Positions 45,291 through 56,805 of a stretch of 64,000 nucleotides of DNA are shown one piece after another. The DNA lies in NCBI RefSeq assembly GCF_000003815.2, contig NC_049995.1, positions 14,423,762 through 14,487,761 on the forward strand, read 5' to 3'. Within the stretch, counting starts at the first letter, position 1. Each line of letters starts with the position of its first letter. The stretch is from Branchiostoma floridae (lineage: Eukaryota > Chordata > Leptocardii > Amphioxiformes > Branchiostomatidae). The notes beneath the pieces are model-generated. The model did not search any database and was not told the DNA's origin. It was given only the letters and a program-made list of their open reading frames with translations. Made by a program: the position numbers and the translations under genes.

Positions 45291-47002
45291 CAAATGTTAG
45301 CCCTCCCAAGTATATCACAAAAGCCTTCAAAACCACCGTTGACTGCCAACCGATCTCATGACTTAATCATCTATATCTCTCATCAACTTAGTTCAGTGCC
45401 CAGAAGCAGTCAGGCATTCAGCAAATTAATCAAACCCAATTTCACTTCATCACTTTTGCTATTGTATACTATAGAGTATCATTATCATCATTGTACTTCC
45501 ATGTTTATTTACAATTAGCCTTCGGGCATAAATTTGCAATAAAGATTTTCATTAATTTGTTGATATTAAAATGGCATGGTCTTCAACACACACCGGAATC
45601 ACCGTCCTAAACACTAAGTGTTAAGTGTAAGATAACTGCTAGTAGCAAGAAAGGGGAACCAGGTATTTGAAAGAATCTACTAGAAATGAAATATCTACCA
45701 AAGCACCTGGATCGAACAGAAAAGTAACGGGACTGCAAGTCTTAGTTCCATCAGCATAAAATCAATGTGTGCACCAATCCGTTCCTTTCTCGAGCTTCTG
45801 GTGATTAATAGCATCGATGAAGAAAGCTATAGCTAGCTAGCAGCCTAGTAGTATACACATCCATTCTGAAGCAACTCTTGGAATTCAGTATGCCAGGCTC
45901 ACTCGTACGCTGCCACCAGGGACTCTACAAAACGCTTATGAATTTACGTCAATTAATTATACAGATAGAGATGCGGCAATGTTATCTAGCTATACATCAA
46001 TTAGAAAATTATTATAATGAACAATCAGCGATTCTCCTTTCCTTCCAGAAATCAGTTATTGATGTCTCTGATGAAATTTGGCAACAATATTGTAGCAAAT
46101 GTCGCCACATCGAGTCAATATAAACCTGGGGTTCTCACAGAATTTGTTCTCACGATCTTGTTCTGTTGGCTCATGATATCCTCTTTGTATTAGCTGCGCT
46201 TTTTTAAACATTGTCCTTGTGTAAATTGTCCGAGTGTCTTGTAGATGTATACAGTTTTTAACTTCAATAGCCAAGTTATTTTACTTCTGATATCGATGAT
46301 TTTACTAATTTATGTACGGAAATATGCTTGACTCCTGTCTGTAAGTAATTCTCAATTCAGTTAACTCAGCTGCAAGGTTTTACAAATAAAATCATTCATT
46401 CATTCAGAATTACATTGCAAAGAATCTGTCAAGTTTGTAGACAGTCTCGTATTAGACATTACTTTTCTGGTAGCGATAGAAATATCCTTTTTAGTGATGT
46501 AGACCTTATACCTTATACCTTATACCTTAAACAAATCACGACCATAGCTTGTCCAGAACATGAGATTTCAAAACCATGGTTCCACTTTAGTTGATAAGGC
46601 AACCACAACCCAATTTTCATGACAATAAACATTTAGCTTTTAGAGTTACGCTGCTTAGGAAACATAGAAGCGCTTGCAAAAACGTAAAATTCTTAGCAAA
46701 GGTAATATATAAGTTTGAAATATATTTTCCATCGGACAATCTTGCAACATAACAGTATTGGGCGGTTAAGGCTTATTGGCTGCTCTGCAAAAAGAAAATG
46801 TCCATGGCAACAAAATTACTTCCAAATTAGGTTTGACACAAAAAGGAGACCGCAGGTGCAGAACAGAAAGTCTATCGATTCTATACAGTCTTTACGCGGT
46901 TTGTTTTAAGCTAGAAATGGTTTACAGTACTCTTTGGCAAACACAGCACATTAGCTGTATCAAAATTAATCTTTGTTGACCCTTTTACCCTTTTTATATA
47001 GG

Positions 47003-47960
47003 TTATTTTAACACTGCGTAAATCTATAAAGGATTTAGAACACATTTTCATAAGTTGGTGATCTATACGAACGATCGCGATGATGTCACGGTGACGCAGT
47101 GGTAGGCAAAAAGCAGGTGTTTGGCAAAAGCTTGATTTTCATATTAACCAGTAATTTGAGCTGCTAATCTAAATATCAATTTTTAATACAATCTACTGAC
47201 GTCCTGGTAGGCACCAACCGCCCAATACCACGGATATAAACAACAACAACGATCGCTCGTATGTAACCTAGGGGTAACAAGGGAAGTTATAGAGCACACA
47301 ACATTCTTGTATGTTTTCTTTTTCATTTGCAAGATTATGTATCCCAATTTTAAGACCAATGGCTACAGAAGGCCCTTTATCTCAGTACCACAGCATATGG
47401 AAGCGACGGCCAAGAAGTCTTTCACCTTTCGATAGAGCACATGTACGTTATTTCAACACTAAGTAAATCTATAAAGGATTCAAAACACACTTTCTTAATT
47501 AAGTTGGCAATACGTGCAACCTAGAAGTAACAAGGGAAGTTATAGAGCACACCAAATTCTGCAAGATTATGTATCACAACTTAAGGACCAATGGCTACAG
47601 AAGCCCTTTCTCCCAGTACCACAACACTCACCATTACAGCATATGGAAGTGACAGCCACTCAAAAGTCTTTGACCTTTTAATAGAGTACATGACCCTTAT
47701 TTCAACACTAAGTAAATCTATAAACGATTTAGAACGTTTTTTTTTCTTAAGATGGTGATCTATGCAACCAAGAACTAAAAAAAAAATTGAAGGGAAGTAA
47801 CAGAACACACCATATTCAGCCATGTTATTTCGTTTGCAAACTTGTAAGATTATGTATCCCAATGTAACTACCAACGACTACAGAAGGTACCTTCTTGCAA
47901 TGCCACCACATTCAACGGTACAAAATGTGAAGGAGACAGCCATTTAACCGACGGCTTTTC
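47003..47960. repeat. Three-copy tandem repeat, about 250 bp unit, first copy carrying an insertion
   Basis: TTTCAACACTAAGTAAATCT, AAGATTATGTATCCCAA, CCAATGGCTACAGAAG and AGCATATGGAAG recur in order near 47003, 47448 and 47697. The first copy is interrupted at about 47070-47260 by extra sequence ending in CACCAACCGCCCAATACC. Confidence 0.75.
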
Positions 47961-47999
47961 AGTCACCAAAGTAGATTTTGGGACTCGCCATCACCAAAC

Positions 48000-50050
48000 A
48001 CTTCGTCTAAAAGAAAGGGAAGGCAGGTGATCGGTCTTACGTGAATTCCATTTAGTAGGGTAGCATTTACCGTTCGTCCTGAGCATACATACTGGGGAGT
48101 TAGATTGCCTTCAACTGTATGTGGCTATCCATGCATACATACATACATACATGCACTCAATACTGCTGTAAGGAAACTTGGCAAACAATCTCCTCAGATA
48201 TGTGAAGGTCGTCACATTTTCACGAACTTGCGGCCTTTAAACGATTCACGAAAACATGATAACATCCGTGCATATGAAGGACGTCTGTGAAACGGTGTCT
48301 GACAAAATATAACGCATGGTTGCAACAGGAAGCCTTACTAGGAAATCTCTACTAAATGCCTTCGTACCAAAGGAAAGTTGGAATCCCATTCGGTTGGTTA
48401 TTCCAGCTTCCCAATACAATAGAAGCTTGTGATTCTATCTCTGTGGTAATTGTATCAGGAAGGGGATAGAAAAAGCGAGCGAGATCTAGCTATACGTTAG
48501 TGAAATGATAGTAAAAAAACACATAAGATATAAAGTATATCAAATGCATAACTCGTAACAAATATGACACTTCGTTTTTACTACTCTACCTATTGTTGTT
48601 GCTTTTCCTCATCTACTACATATATTCATTGATTGAAATCTTTGTGCAATAATCACCATAATGGATTTTGTTGAACTGTATCTATGATTTTATCGCTCTA
48701 TTTCATCCATTCATTCAGTGATCTATTCAAAGTGATTCATCATCCATTCAATCCGTTTGTGCAGATCACTAATCCAAGAATTCAATAATAGAAGTTGAAC
48801 CAACCTTTCTGATAGACACTTCAATGTTTATTCAAACGTTTTAGACAGCATCCATTATCTTTATTCAGTCGTGTATACTTATTATCATTTCACTGAAGAG
48901 ACACAGTGGATAAACATTGTGGTGTCCAGTAGAAAGATTAATTCAACCTCTATCATCCATTCAACCGTTCATATGCAAATTCATTTGGCCACAAACATGA
49001 TTCTAATACCAAACACGTGCGGCCGATGACCTATACGATTGCTATCAATCAAAACATAATCGCAAACGTTCCCAATAATCGTTTTATACCACTCAATCTG
49101 CTCCATACATTTGCCAACGGTTATGCAAGCTGCCACAAAATCTCTCCACTTAACACGCGAGCGTCCCGAATATTACTGTATTTATAGTCTGTAAACGGCC
49201 GCACTTAGCTTCAAATTGTGTGAAATGTGTCCAAATCACGGTTGAAATTATAGAAACAGTGGGCAGTAATGGTTTAATGTGATATTAAGACCCAGCCTGC
49301 TGTCTGTTTGCTCTCTCTATAAGACTCGGGGATGGGTGCGCACTGTTCTCTAATTTTCGCACACGAGCAATTTTTCTGAAGGTGACCCGGCATTGTAACT
49401 ACATAGGGGATATGAAAAGAAAACTCCAATAGAAGGCCCAAAACTCAAATTCGTCAATTTTGCATGAAATTATCCTGTGTAAGACTATAAACTAACACGT
49501 AGTAATGTATTCAATTGTGTTGTTCTGTATCCTTATGTAGTTTAGTAGCTGCTGTCATACGCTGTACAATTATCGAGCAATAAAGCTCATTTACTCAACT
49601 AAATTTTATTCTGCTCATTATCCTATCCGGGGCTGCCCGATAGACTTCCTCGGCAGTGTAAGCCTCTATTGCCGCCTGGACGACTAGGTCCACTCGGTGA
49701 TTTTTTCTGAAAAATACACGGCTTGATAACTACCCTAAGATAGCAAAAAGCTCCCAACGACCCAGCAGAAAATTTTGACCTAATGTGACAAGTGTAAAAG
49801 CAATGAGAAACTTTTCTTCTTCTTTTTTTTTCAATTTTAGGAATTAGGAGCAATGCGTCGAAATAGGCTTTGATTCGAGTGGCCATTGATATAAAGTGTT
49901 ATAGTTTGTAGATAAGTGTGGCACTTTCTTGCAATTGACGAGTGAGCCTGGACACTTTCTCAACACTTCCCTTAGGCTTATATATAATTTTTTTATATAT
50001 AGTTTACATAAGGTTTCCTGTTAACGTAAACCATGTGTTCTTTCCACAAC
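48000..50050. other. Upstream of the receptor coding exon, no other gene recognised
   Basis: AT-rich, with short frames only. I see no conserved exon and no strong promoter motif. It is probably the 5' intron or promoter region of the receptor. Confidence 0.4.
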
Positions 50051-50052
50051 AG

Positions 50053-53000
50053 GTAGGACACCAACTCAAAAATGGAGGACCATTTCTCAGAAGACTACTT
50101 CGAGTTCGACTACAGCTACCCCCTCTACAACTACACCTTCGACCACGGCAACTTCTCTTACTTCCTCAAAGATCACTCTTGGGACGTCATCATCTACAAC
50201 GTAGTTGCTCCCGTCATGCAGTGCGCCATAGGCATCACGGGATTGGTCGGCAACGGCCTGATCATGTACGTCATCTTCAAGTACGCGTCCATGAAGACCG
50301 CGGCGAACGTCTACGTCTTGAACTTGGCAGTGGCTGACTTTGTCTACTGTCTCACCTTTCCCATCTGGACTATAGACTACATCCTGAGGATGTGGATATT
50401 CGGGAGAGCCATGTGCAAGATCGTGCGCTCAATCTTCAACATCAACACCTTCGCTAGCATCTACATCTTGACCATGATGAGCATAGAGAGGAACTCGGCC
50501 GTGCTGCATCCCGTGCGGAACCGGACAGACCGGTCCCTGAAGAAGGCGAAGATCATCTGCGGAAGTATCTGGGTGTTCGCGCTTCTCTGCTGCCTGCCGT
50601 ATATTATCTTTGCTGATACAGTCGACTTCGGAGGCGTGCCGGTATGTGTTATTTTCTATCTTTTAATATAAGCACCAAAAGTGTAAGAGATGGCTTCGAT
50701 GTAAATGTCACATCATGTTCAGGTACAAGAGTTCAGTGAAGTTTTACACTAATGGTTGAGAGTCTATTCTAGTGTAGCACCGACACATTGATGTTTCTGT
50801 ATTTCATATGTTTAACCTAAAACATTTTTCAAATTTGTGCACACTACCATGCTCCAGTGTGCACAACACTGACAGGGATTACCGAATATTATTTTCGTGG
50901 TACAGTACAAGTACTGTAGATAGGGCAGTACAGTAGAAAAAAGTACTTAAAAGGATTATCATGACAAATTAATTATGAAAATTAGGGACTTATTTCCAGA
51001 GTTGGTAGCTGCTAATGTTCTACTTGGCACAAACTACACACAGACACACACACACAAAACGATACCTCCATTTTCATGGAGATAATACACAACGCTTTTT
51101 CATCCATCCCGAAAGGTATGCCTGTTCAACTGGCACGGCAGTGCAGAGACCAAGGAATGGTGGCGCAGCGTCAACGCCATCTACCTGCTCGCCATGACCT
51201 TCCTCGTGCCGCTGTGCGTCATGATCCCCAACTACGTGCTCATCTACCGCAAGCTGCTCAACACGGACGTCATCCCGCCCGAGTTCAGGCGTGCCGTGCG
51301 ATCACGTCACCGCGTCACCCGCATGGTCATCGTGGTCGTGCTCACCTTCATCGTCTGCTGGCTACCCCTGCACATTGGGAATGTCATCAGGTGGGTGGTT
51401 TGGGGTTATAAAGGGTGTAATAGGATGGAATTGAATGGAAAAGAGAGTGGAGAATAGAGAATAGAGAATAAAATGGTCATCGTGGTCGTGTTCACCTTCA
51501 TCGTGTGCTGGCTGCCTCTGCACATCGGGAATGTACATCGGAAACGTCATCAGGTGGGTGGGTGGGAGAACAGAACAGAACAGAACAGACTAGAATAGAA
51601 TGGGATGGAATGGAATGAAAGGAATAGAATGGAATAAAATAGAATAAAATAGAATAGAAAAGAATAGTATAGAATAGAATAGAATAGAATAGAATAGAAT
51701 AGAATGGAATTGGATGGGATGGGATGGAATCGAATGGGGTGGAATGGAATGGAATGGAATAGAATAGTTGAGTACAATAAAGTAGGGTACAATAAAGTAG
51801 GGTAGAGTAACGAAGAGTAGAGTAGAGTAGAGTAGAGTAGAGCAGAGTAGAGTAGAGTAGAGTAGAGTAGAGTAGAGTAGAGTAGAGTAGAGTAGAGTAG
51901 AGTAGAGTAGAGTAGAGTAGAGTAGAGTAACGAAGAGTAGAGTAGAGTAGAGTAGAGTAGAGTAGAGTAGAGTAGAGTAGAGCAGAGCAGAACAGAGTAG
52001 AGTAGAGTAGAGTAGAGCAGAGCAGAGCAGAGCAGAGCAGAGCAGAGCAGAGTAGAGCAGAGTAGAGCAGGGCGCGGCAGGGCAGAGCAGGGTAGAGCAG
52101 AGTAGAGTAGAGTAGAGTAGAGTAGACGAAGCTGGTGTGTTACGCCGAAGAGCGGTTATACCGGCTATATAGATACAGATACTTTCTAGACTCGTTTTCT
52201 ATTCACTGCCTTCAAAGAAAAGTCCAGCCAAACTGGGCTGATAAAAGATTAATCCAGTAAAGCATTTTAGACTTTAGGCCTTAGGTCCGCCTTTGCCTAC
52301 TGGCACATTTGGCAGCAATTAAAGGATTTAGGTTGTAATATGTCTAGACGTTTTAATTTTCACGGCACGTGGAGTTGCAATCAGTTCAACACTAGACCTC
52401 TCAATAATCATATTTCTATCATTTATCAGGTTCGTGGCGGGCCATAACGTGAACGCCACCGTCTGGTACTTTCTCAACGTCATCGCTGACGTCAACACGT
52501 GCGTCAACCCGTTCCTGTACGCGCTGCACGGAGAGAACTTCCGCATGACGCTCAAGCGAACACTCTGCGGGTCCAAGTGTTGTCCGAAACGATTCCGACC
52601 GTAAGTTTGTACTTAAACCCAAGGGAATGAAGTACTTATGAGCTTGTGTGTGTGTGTTTATCGTATACTTCTTTGTGTGTGTAGATGTATGTGTGTGTGA
52701 CAGAGAGGGCGAGTTTGTTTGTCTGTCTGTGTGCATGTGTGTGGTGCGTGTGTGTTTGTCCGTGTCCGTGTGAGTGTGCGTGTGTGTATTACGCGATCCC
52801 GCTTGAAATGCACCAGATAGCGGCNNNNNNNNNNNNNNNNNNNNNNNNNNNNNNNNNNNNNNNNNNNNNNNNNNNNNNNNNNNNNNNNNNNNNNNNNNNN
52901 NNNNNNNNNNNNNNNNNNNNNNNNACATATTCAGTAGTTCACTAGTCTGTTTCGATATACATCCGGTGTGTGAACAGAAGTATCATAATATCAATGTGCT

Positions 53001-55461
53001 TCGGAATACAAATGATTGATCTAAAAACCCTCTGGATAGAACGGAAGTGATTAAGTGGCCCTTAAGCCAAACGAAGTCCATGTTTGGTTAAAGAGTCGAG
53101 GATACCTGGACAGTCATTCTTGAATACTATTTGCCAGATTAAACCTGATTGTATGTTGCTTTTTTTACGATGCCTTTGAAATACGAATCAAATGTATGCC
53201 TTAGAGTCCATTCCAAGACACCGTGCGGATGTTTGTTGCCATTGTTTAGAATTGATTTTAAAGTTTTGTAATTATATGTCTAGGACATTTGATACTTCAG
53301 AAAATTTTTAACACTGTTTCAACTTTCTAAATATTTCCCTGGTCCTGTAAAATTTTGGAAATATTCATGATGTGGAATTGGATACTTCTAATGGTTTCTA
53401 AATAATGATAACAGCATTCTACCATTATTTACCATTTTCTACCATTTTTTGTAAATGGTTCGGTGGGCTGGGAAGATAGTAATTCACACATCCTTGCAAA
53501 GTATGGTTGGGTGCCATGCAACAATGGCCCACCACAAAGGATCCACCAGTGCCCAGCAGTGAAATCTAAAAATATACAGATGCAACAATAGGGCTTACTT
53601 TTATGGGGGCAATAAACTAATTTTACCATTTGGTCAGGTTTACCATTTTTTGTAAATGTTTGTAATTGTGAAATAATCACAGAGAGGTTTCACAATTATT
53701 CTAAATAAAGATATTTTTGTACAGTTACTTTCAAAATATTTCTAAGATATTCAAAGAAATTCAAATAAATGAGTATTTTCTTAGTCAATTTTTTGAAAAT
53801 AATTTAATCATTGTGGCTCAGATATTCTTTTATTCAAAATAATTCAGACGAATTATAAATATCGCCTAAAAACCCTCATGGTGTCTTGGAATGGACTCTA
53901 TCTGTAACGGAAATAATTAAATAGCCCTTAAGCCGGTAGGTGTCCATATTTGATTACGAGTTGAGAATACAGGAAGGGCATACTTGAATACTATTTGCCT
54001 GGTTAAGCATGTTGATTATTTTACGATGTCTTACGAATAAAATTAATGCCTTAGTGGAACGGAAAGAATAAAGTGGACCTTAAGCCGCGAGGATGCCCAT
54101 ATTCGGCTAAAGACTTGAGCATACAGGAACAGCTATACTGGAATACTATTTGCCAGGTTAGGCCTAATTGCATGTATGTTGATCAGTTTTTTTTTTCTGT
54201 ACACATGTTTGAGAAGCGAATGATTGTTTGTCTTAACGGACCGGAAATGATGGAGTGGCCCTAAGCCACTGGTGTGTCCATATATGGTTGAAGAGTTGAG
54301 AATACAGGAAGGGACATTCTTGAATACTATATGCCAGGTTAAACCTGATTGTATCTTGTTTTTTTACAAAGTCTTGAAGATACAAAAGTGACCCTTAAGC
54401 CAAAAGGAAATGATTAAGTGGTCCTTAAGCCAAAAGGAAGTCTATATTTGATTTTTTATATAATAAGTAGTTGAGAATACAGGAAGGGACATTCTTGAAT
54501 ACTATTTGCCAGGATAACTTAAGCCTGATTGGATGCATATTGATGGTGTTTTCTAGTGATGGGATTAAGGTATGAATGAAATTGATGCCTTATCAGAGCG
54601 GAAATGAATAGGTGGCCCTTAATTAGCAGGGGTTTAAATTTTAGGATACAGGAACGCAAGGCCACGTAAGAATACATTTACCAGGTTAAACCTGGTTGCA
54701 TAGTACATGTTAATTTTATTCTATGGATGGGTTTGAGATACGAATGGTTAATTGATTAGTGGCACCTTAAGAGGAGAGGTTGTCCATAATTGGCTAAGAA
54801 TCAAGGATACAGCAACATTATTTGGTCTTAGATTTGGTCTTAGATATGGTTATTATTTCAATTAACTTGGTTTGATTTGATTTATTTGTACTTATTTTAG
54901 ATAAACGAAAGAGTACTGTCAGTTCATCTGTACTATGCAGCAAAAAATATAACACAGTTTTTAACAAGGAAATGAATTAATATATTTTGCATGGTTAACT
55001 TTGTACACTATGTATTCCTTACCACCATATACCCTGGAGATCTATGTCACTTTATTCTTAAGGTTATACCCAAATAATCACTTTAAGGTCGCGTGTTTTT
55101 GTCGTTCCCCAGACGTAACGACGAGATGTTCTCCATGCACTTCAACAGCCGGCGCTCCACGGCCGCCACCCCCATCGAGCTGTNNNNNNNNNNNNNNNNN
55201 NNNNNNNNNNNNNNNNNNNNNNNNNNNNNNNNNNNNNNNNNNNNNNNNNNNNNNNNNNNNNNNNNNNNNNNNNNNNNNNNNNNTGTTTTAAGACAAAAAC
55301 ACTCTTGCAGTTCCAAGAAAGACCGCCAGGGTGTCCTAGTCACTCCCATCGAGCTGTACACCGTCCGCACTATCCACAGTCTGGAGTGGCCCAGTAGGAC
55401 ACCACCCACCTTCAGGACCACCGTGCGCAGGGCAAACAACGACAGCGTGTACATCTTTTAA
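50053..55461 (+). CDS. Rhodopsin-class peptide GPCR (somatostatin/galanin/allatostatin-receptor-like), four exons seen, last exon gapped
   Basis: The acceptor at 50052 opens an exon with 19 bases of 5' UTR and ATG at 50072. Exons: 50053-50641, 51116-51390, 52430-52600, 55113 to the stop at 55459-55461. GT-AG junctions and phases agree. The N-terminus is Tyr/Asp-rich with NYT and NFS glycosylation sites. TM1 has GN61, TM2 LAVAD89, and the disulfide is Cys115 to Cys192. TM3 ends IERN instead of DRY, TM6 has CWLP (272-274) and TM7 NPFLY (308-312). Cysteines for palmitoylation (CGSKCCPK) follow. KTAANVYVLNLAVAD resembles somatostatin and allatostatin-C receptors, but position 3.32 is Phe122, not the Asp those ligands need, so the ligand is unknown. 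100 N split exon 4: TPIEL stands on both sides, suggesting a collapsed duplication. The C-terminus DSVYIF* may be a PDZ ligand. Confidence 0.85.
51040..51085. repeat. (CA)n and CCTCCATTTTCATGGAG end of an interspersed repeat in receptor intron 1
   Basis: CACACAGACACACACACAC, then ATACCTCCATTTTCATGGAG, like the right end of the repeat at 39555-40625. It lies about 30 bp from the exon 2 acceptor. Confidence 0.5.
51471..51553 (+). pseudogene. Partial duplicate of receptor exon 2 (TM6) with its donor
   Basis: ATGGTCATCGTGGTCGTG to the donor CATCAG-GTGGGTGG repeats 51322-51399 with few changes. The copy has a 13-base extra segment before the donor, which shifts the frame (HIGNVHRKRHQ). A 5-bp-style repeat AGAATAGAGAATA separates original and copy. 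It cannot substitute for the exon without frameshift. Confidence 0.85.
51555..52127. repeat. Pentanucleotide satellite, receptor intron 2
   Basis: (GAATA/GAATG)n at about 51565-51770 grades into (AGAGT)n and (AGAGC)n up to 52127. Transitions between variants are local, as in slippage-driven growth. Confidence 0.97.
52128..52185 (+). mobile_element. Solo LINE 3' tail
   Basis: CGAAGCTGGTGTGTTACGCC to TATATAGATACAGATAC is nearly identical to the tail at 18491-18556. It abuts the pentanucleotide satellite. Confidence 0.7.
52825..52924. other. Assembly gap, 100 N
   Basis: In receptor intron 3, next to a TG-rich tract (52645-52790). The round length suggests an unsized gap. Confidence 1.
53030..54800. 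repeat. Seven-copy tandem repeat, about 180 bp unit, receptor intron 3
   Basis: Each unit has GGAA-TGATTAAGTGGCCCTTAAGCC-like, GAGAATACAGGAAGGGACAT-like and ATACTATTTGCCAGGTTAA-like blocks. Copies begin near 53040, 53905, 54058, 54240, 54400, 54595 and 54740. The first two are split by the inserted element at 53203-53903. Confidence 0.85.
53203..53903. mobile_element. 700-bp DNA element, copy 2 (inverted relative to 22649-23368)
   Basis: Ends AGAGTCCATTCCAAGACACC and, reversed, AGAGTCCATTCCAAGACACC. It aligns to the reverse complement of copy 1 across its length and sits inside a unit of the 180-bp tandem repeat. Confidence 0.85.
55184..55283. other. Assembly gap, 100 N, inside receptor last exon
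   Basis: ACCCCCATCGAGCTGT stands immediately left and ACTCCCATCGAGCTGTA 60 bases right of the gap, so the gap lies in duplicated sequence and its length is not informative. Confidence 1.
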
Positions 55462-56360
55462 TGTAAAAGACACTTCTGCAGTTCAAAACAAGGTCGCTGG
55501 GTGGTCCAAACCAACCACCTTCCGTACCATCCACACTTGGGGTGGCCAAGCATTACCCCGACAACTTTCAGCACTACCGTGCGCAGGTCCAACAACGACA
55601 ACATCTACATGTTTTAAAGACAAAAACACTCCTGCAGTTCCAAGAAAGGTCGCTAGGGGATCCAAACCAACAACTGTCGGCACCATCCACAGTCTGGAGT
55701 GGCCTACCAGGACTCCGCCAACCTTCCGCACTACCGTCCGCACGTCCAACAACGACAGCATCTACATGTCTTAAAGACACAAACACCCCTGCAGTTCCCA
55801 GAAAGGTCGTTAGGGTGTCGAGACCACAGTCTGGAATGGCCCGGCAGGACCCCGCTTTCTGTACCGCTGTCTAAAGGTCCGACAGCGAAAGCATATACAT
55901 GTTTTAAAGACAAAGAAAGCTTATGACACAAACATATCTGTATGGAAAAGTCGCCAGCCAACTATCTGTCTGACCGGTCGACCACTGTCCGCAGGCCACA
56001 AAGCGACAGCATAGACATGTTTTAAAAACGAGGAAGGTTTATGACACAAACATGAAAGGTCCCTAACCGGTTCAAGTCAACCACCTTCCGCACATAAAAA
56101 ACAATAACATAGACCACACAGCGACAGCATACACATGTTTTGATTAAAGATGAGGAAAATTTCCGACAAAAATACCCCTACAATAACAAGCATATACATG
56201 ATTTGAAATGTTCCACAATAAAAGTTTTTGACACAAACATATCTGCCCTGCAATGAAAAGTCGCTAGGGGATACAAGCCAACCACCTTCTAGACCAATGT
56301 ACGTACGCAGGCCACAAAAACGACAGCATATACAAGTTTTGAAAACGAGGAGAGTTGCCC
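55284..56360 (+). repeat. Tandem array of the receptor's terminal exon end, about eight copies
   Basis: Each unit begins TTTTAA(A)GACAAAAACAC at the stop-codon position and continues through CTGCAGTTCCAAGAAAGGTC and CACAGTCTGGAGTGGCC to AACGACAGCATCTACATG. Units start near 55286, 55456, 55612, 55768, 55902, 56020, 56138 and 56201. The first three or four (about 156 bp) still encode FRTTVRxSNNDSIYM-like tails with a stop. Later units shrink and decay. The first unit carries the receptor's own stop. Confidence 0.88.
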
Positions 56361-56544
56361 ACACAAACTGTCAAACAAGCCTGAATTCTTCAAAATATTT
56401 TGTCACAACGAAAACCGGTCACCACGAAAGCCACAAGAAATATAGTAACAGGCAGTGCAAAGTCTAAACAAATCATGTGTCCATATCAGCACATATCCAT
56501 AATAACAGGATTAGACTTCGACTTAGACTAATCAGATTGGGATT

Positions 56545-56805
56545 TTCCCTATACCCAAGTGGGCATAGTGTTGTTGCGGTCAGTAGGTCGTAAGTTCCGT
56601 CAACGGACTTTAACAATTGTACATACTATTTTCTCTGTGTAGCACTCAACATTTGAGAAAGAGTACGGTAATTGAACACACATACACCACTTTAAGTGGA
56701 CTAGCCCCCTGTTGTAGCGATTGTACAAAAGTTGTGTGGCCCAGGGCTACAATAATGGAGATGGGCGCCGTCAGATTCCTCATGTAGTCCGGCGCCTTAA
56801 TTCTT
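56545..56805 (+). mobile_element. Decayed tRNA-derived SINE
   Basis: The B box is partly lost (GTAGGTCGTAAGTTCCGTC). The body GTAGCACTCAACATTTGAGA to GGAGATGGGCGCC matches 18950-19105. Confidence 0.7.

Noticed and set aside
49942-50337. 131-residue Arg/Leu/His-rich frame
   Set aside because: A shadow of the receptor's first coding exon in another frame. The same holds for 51076-51411.
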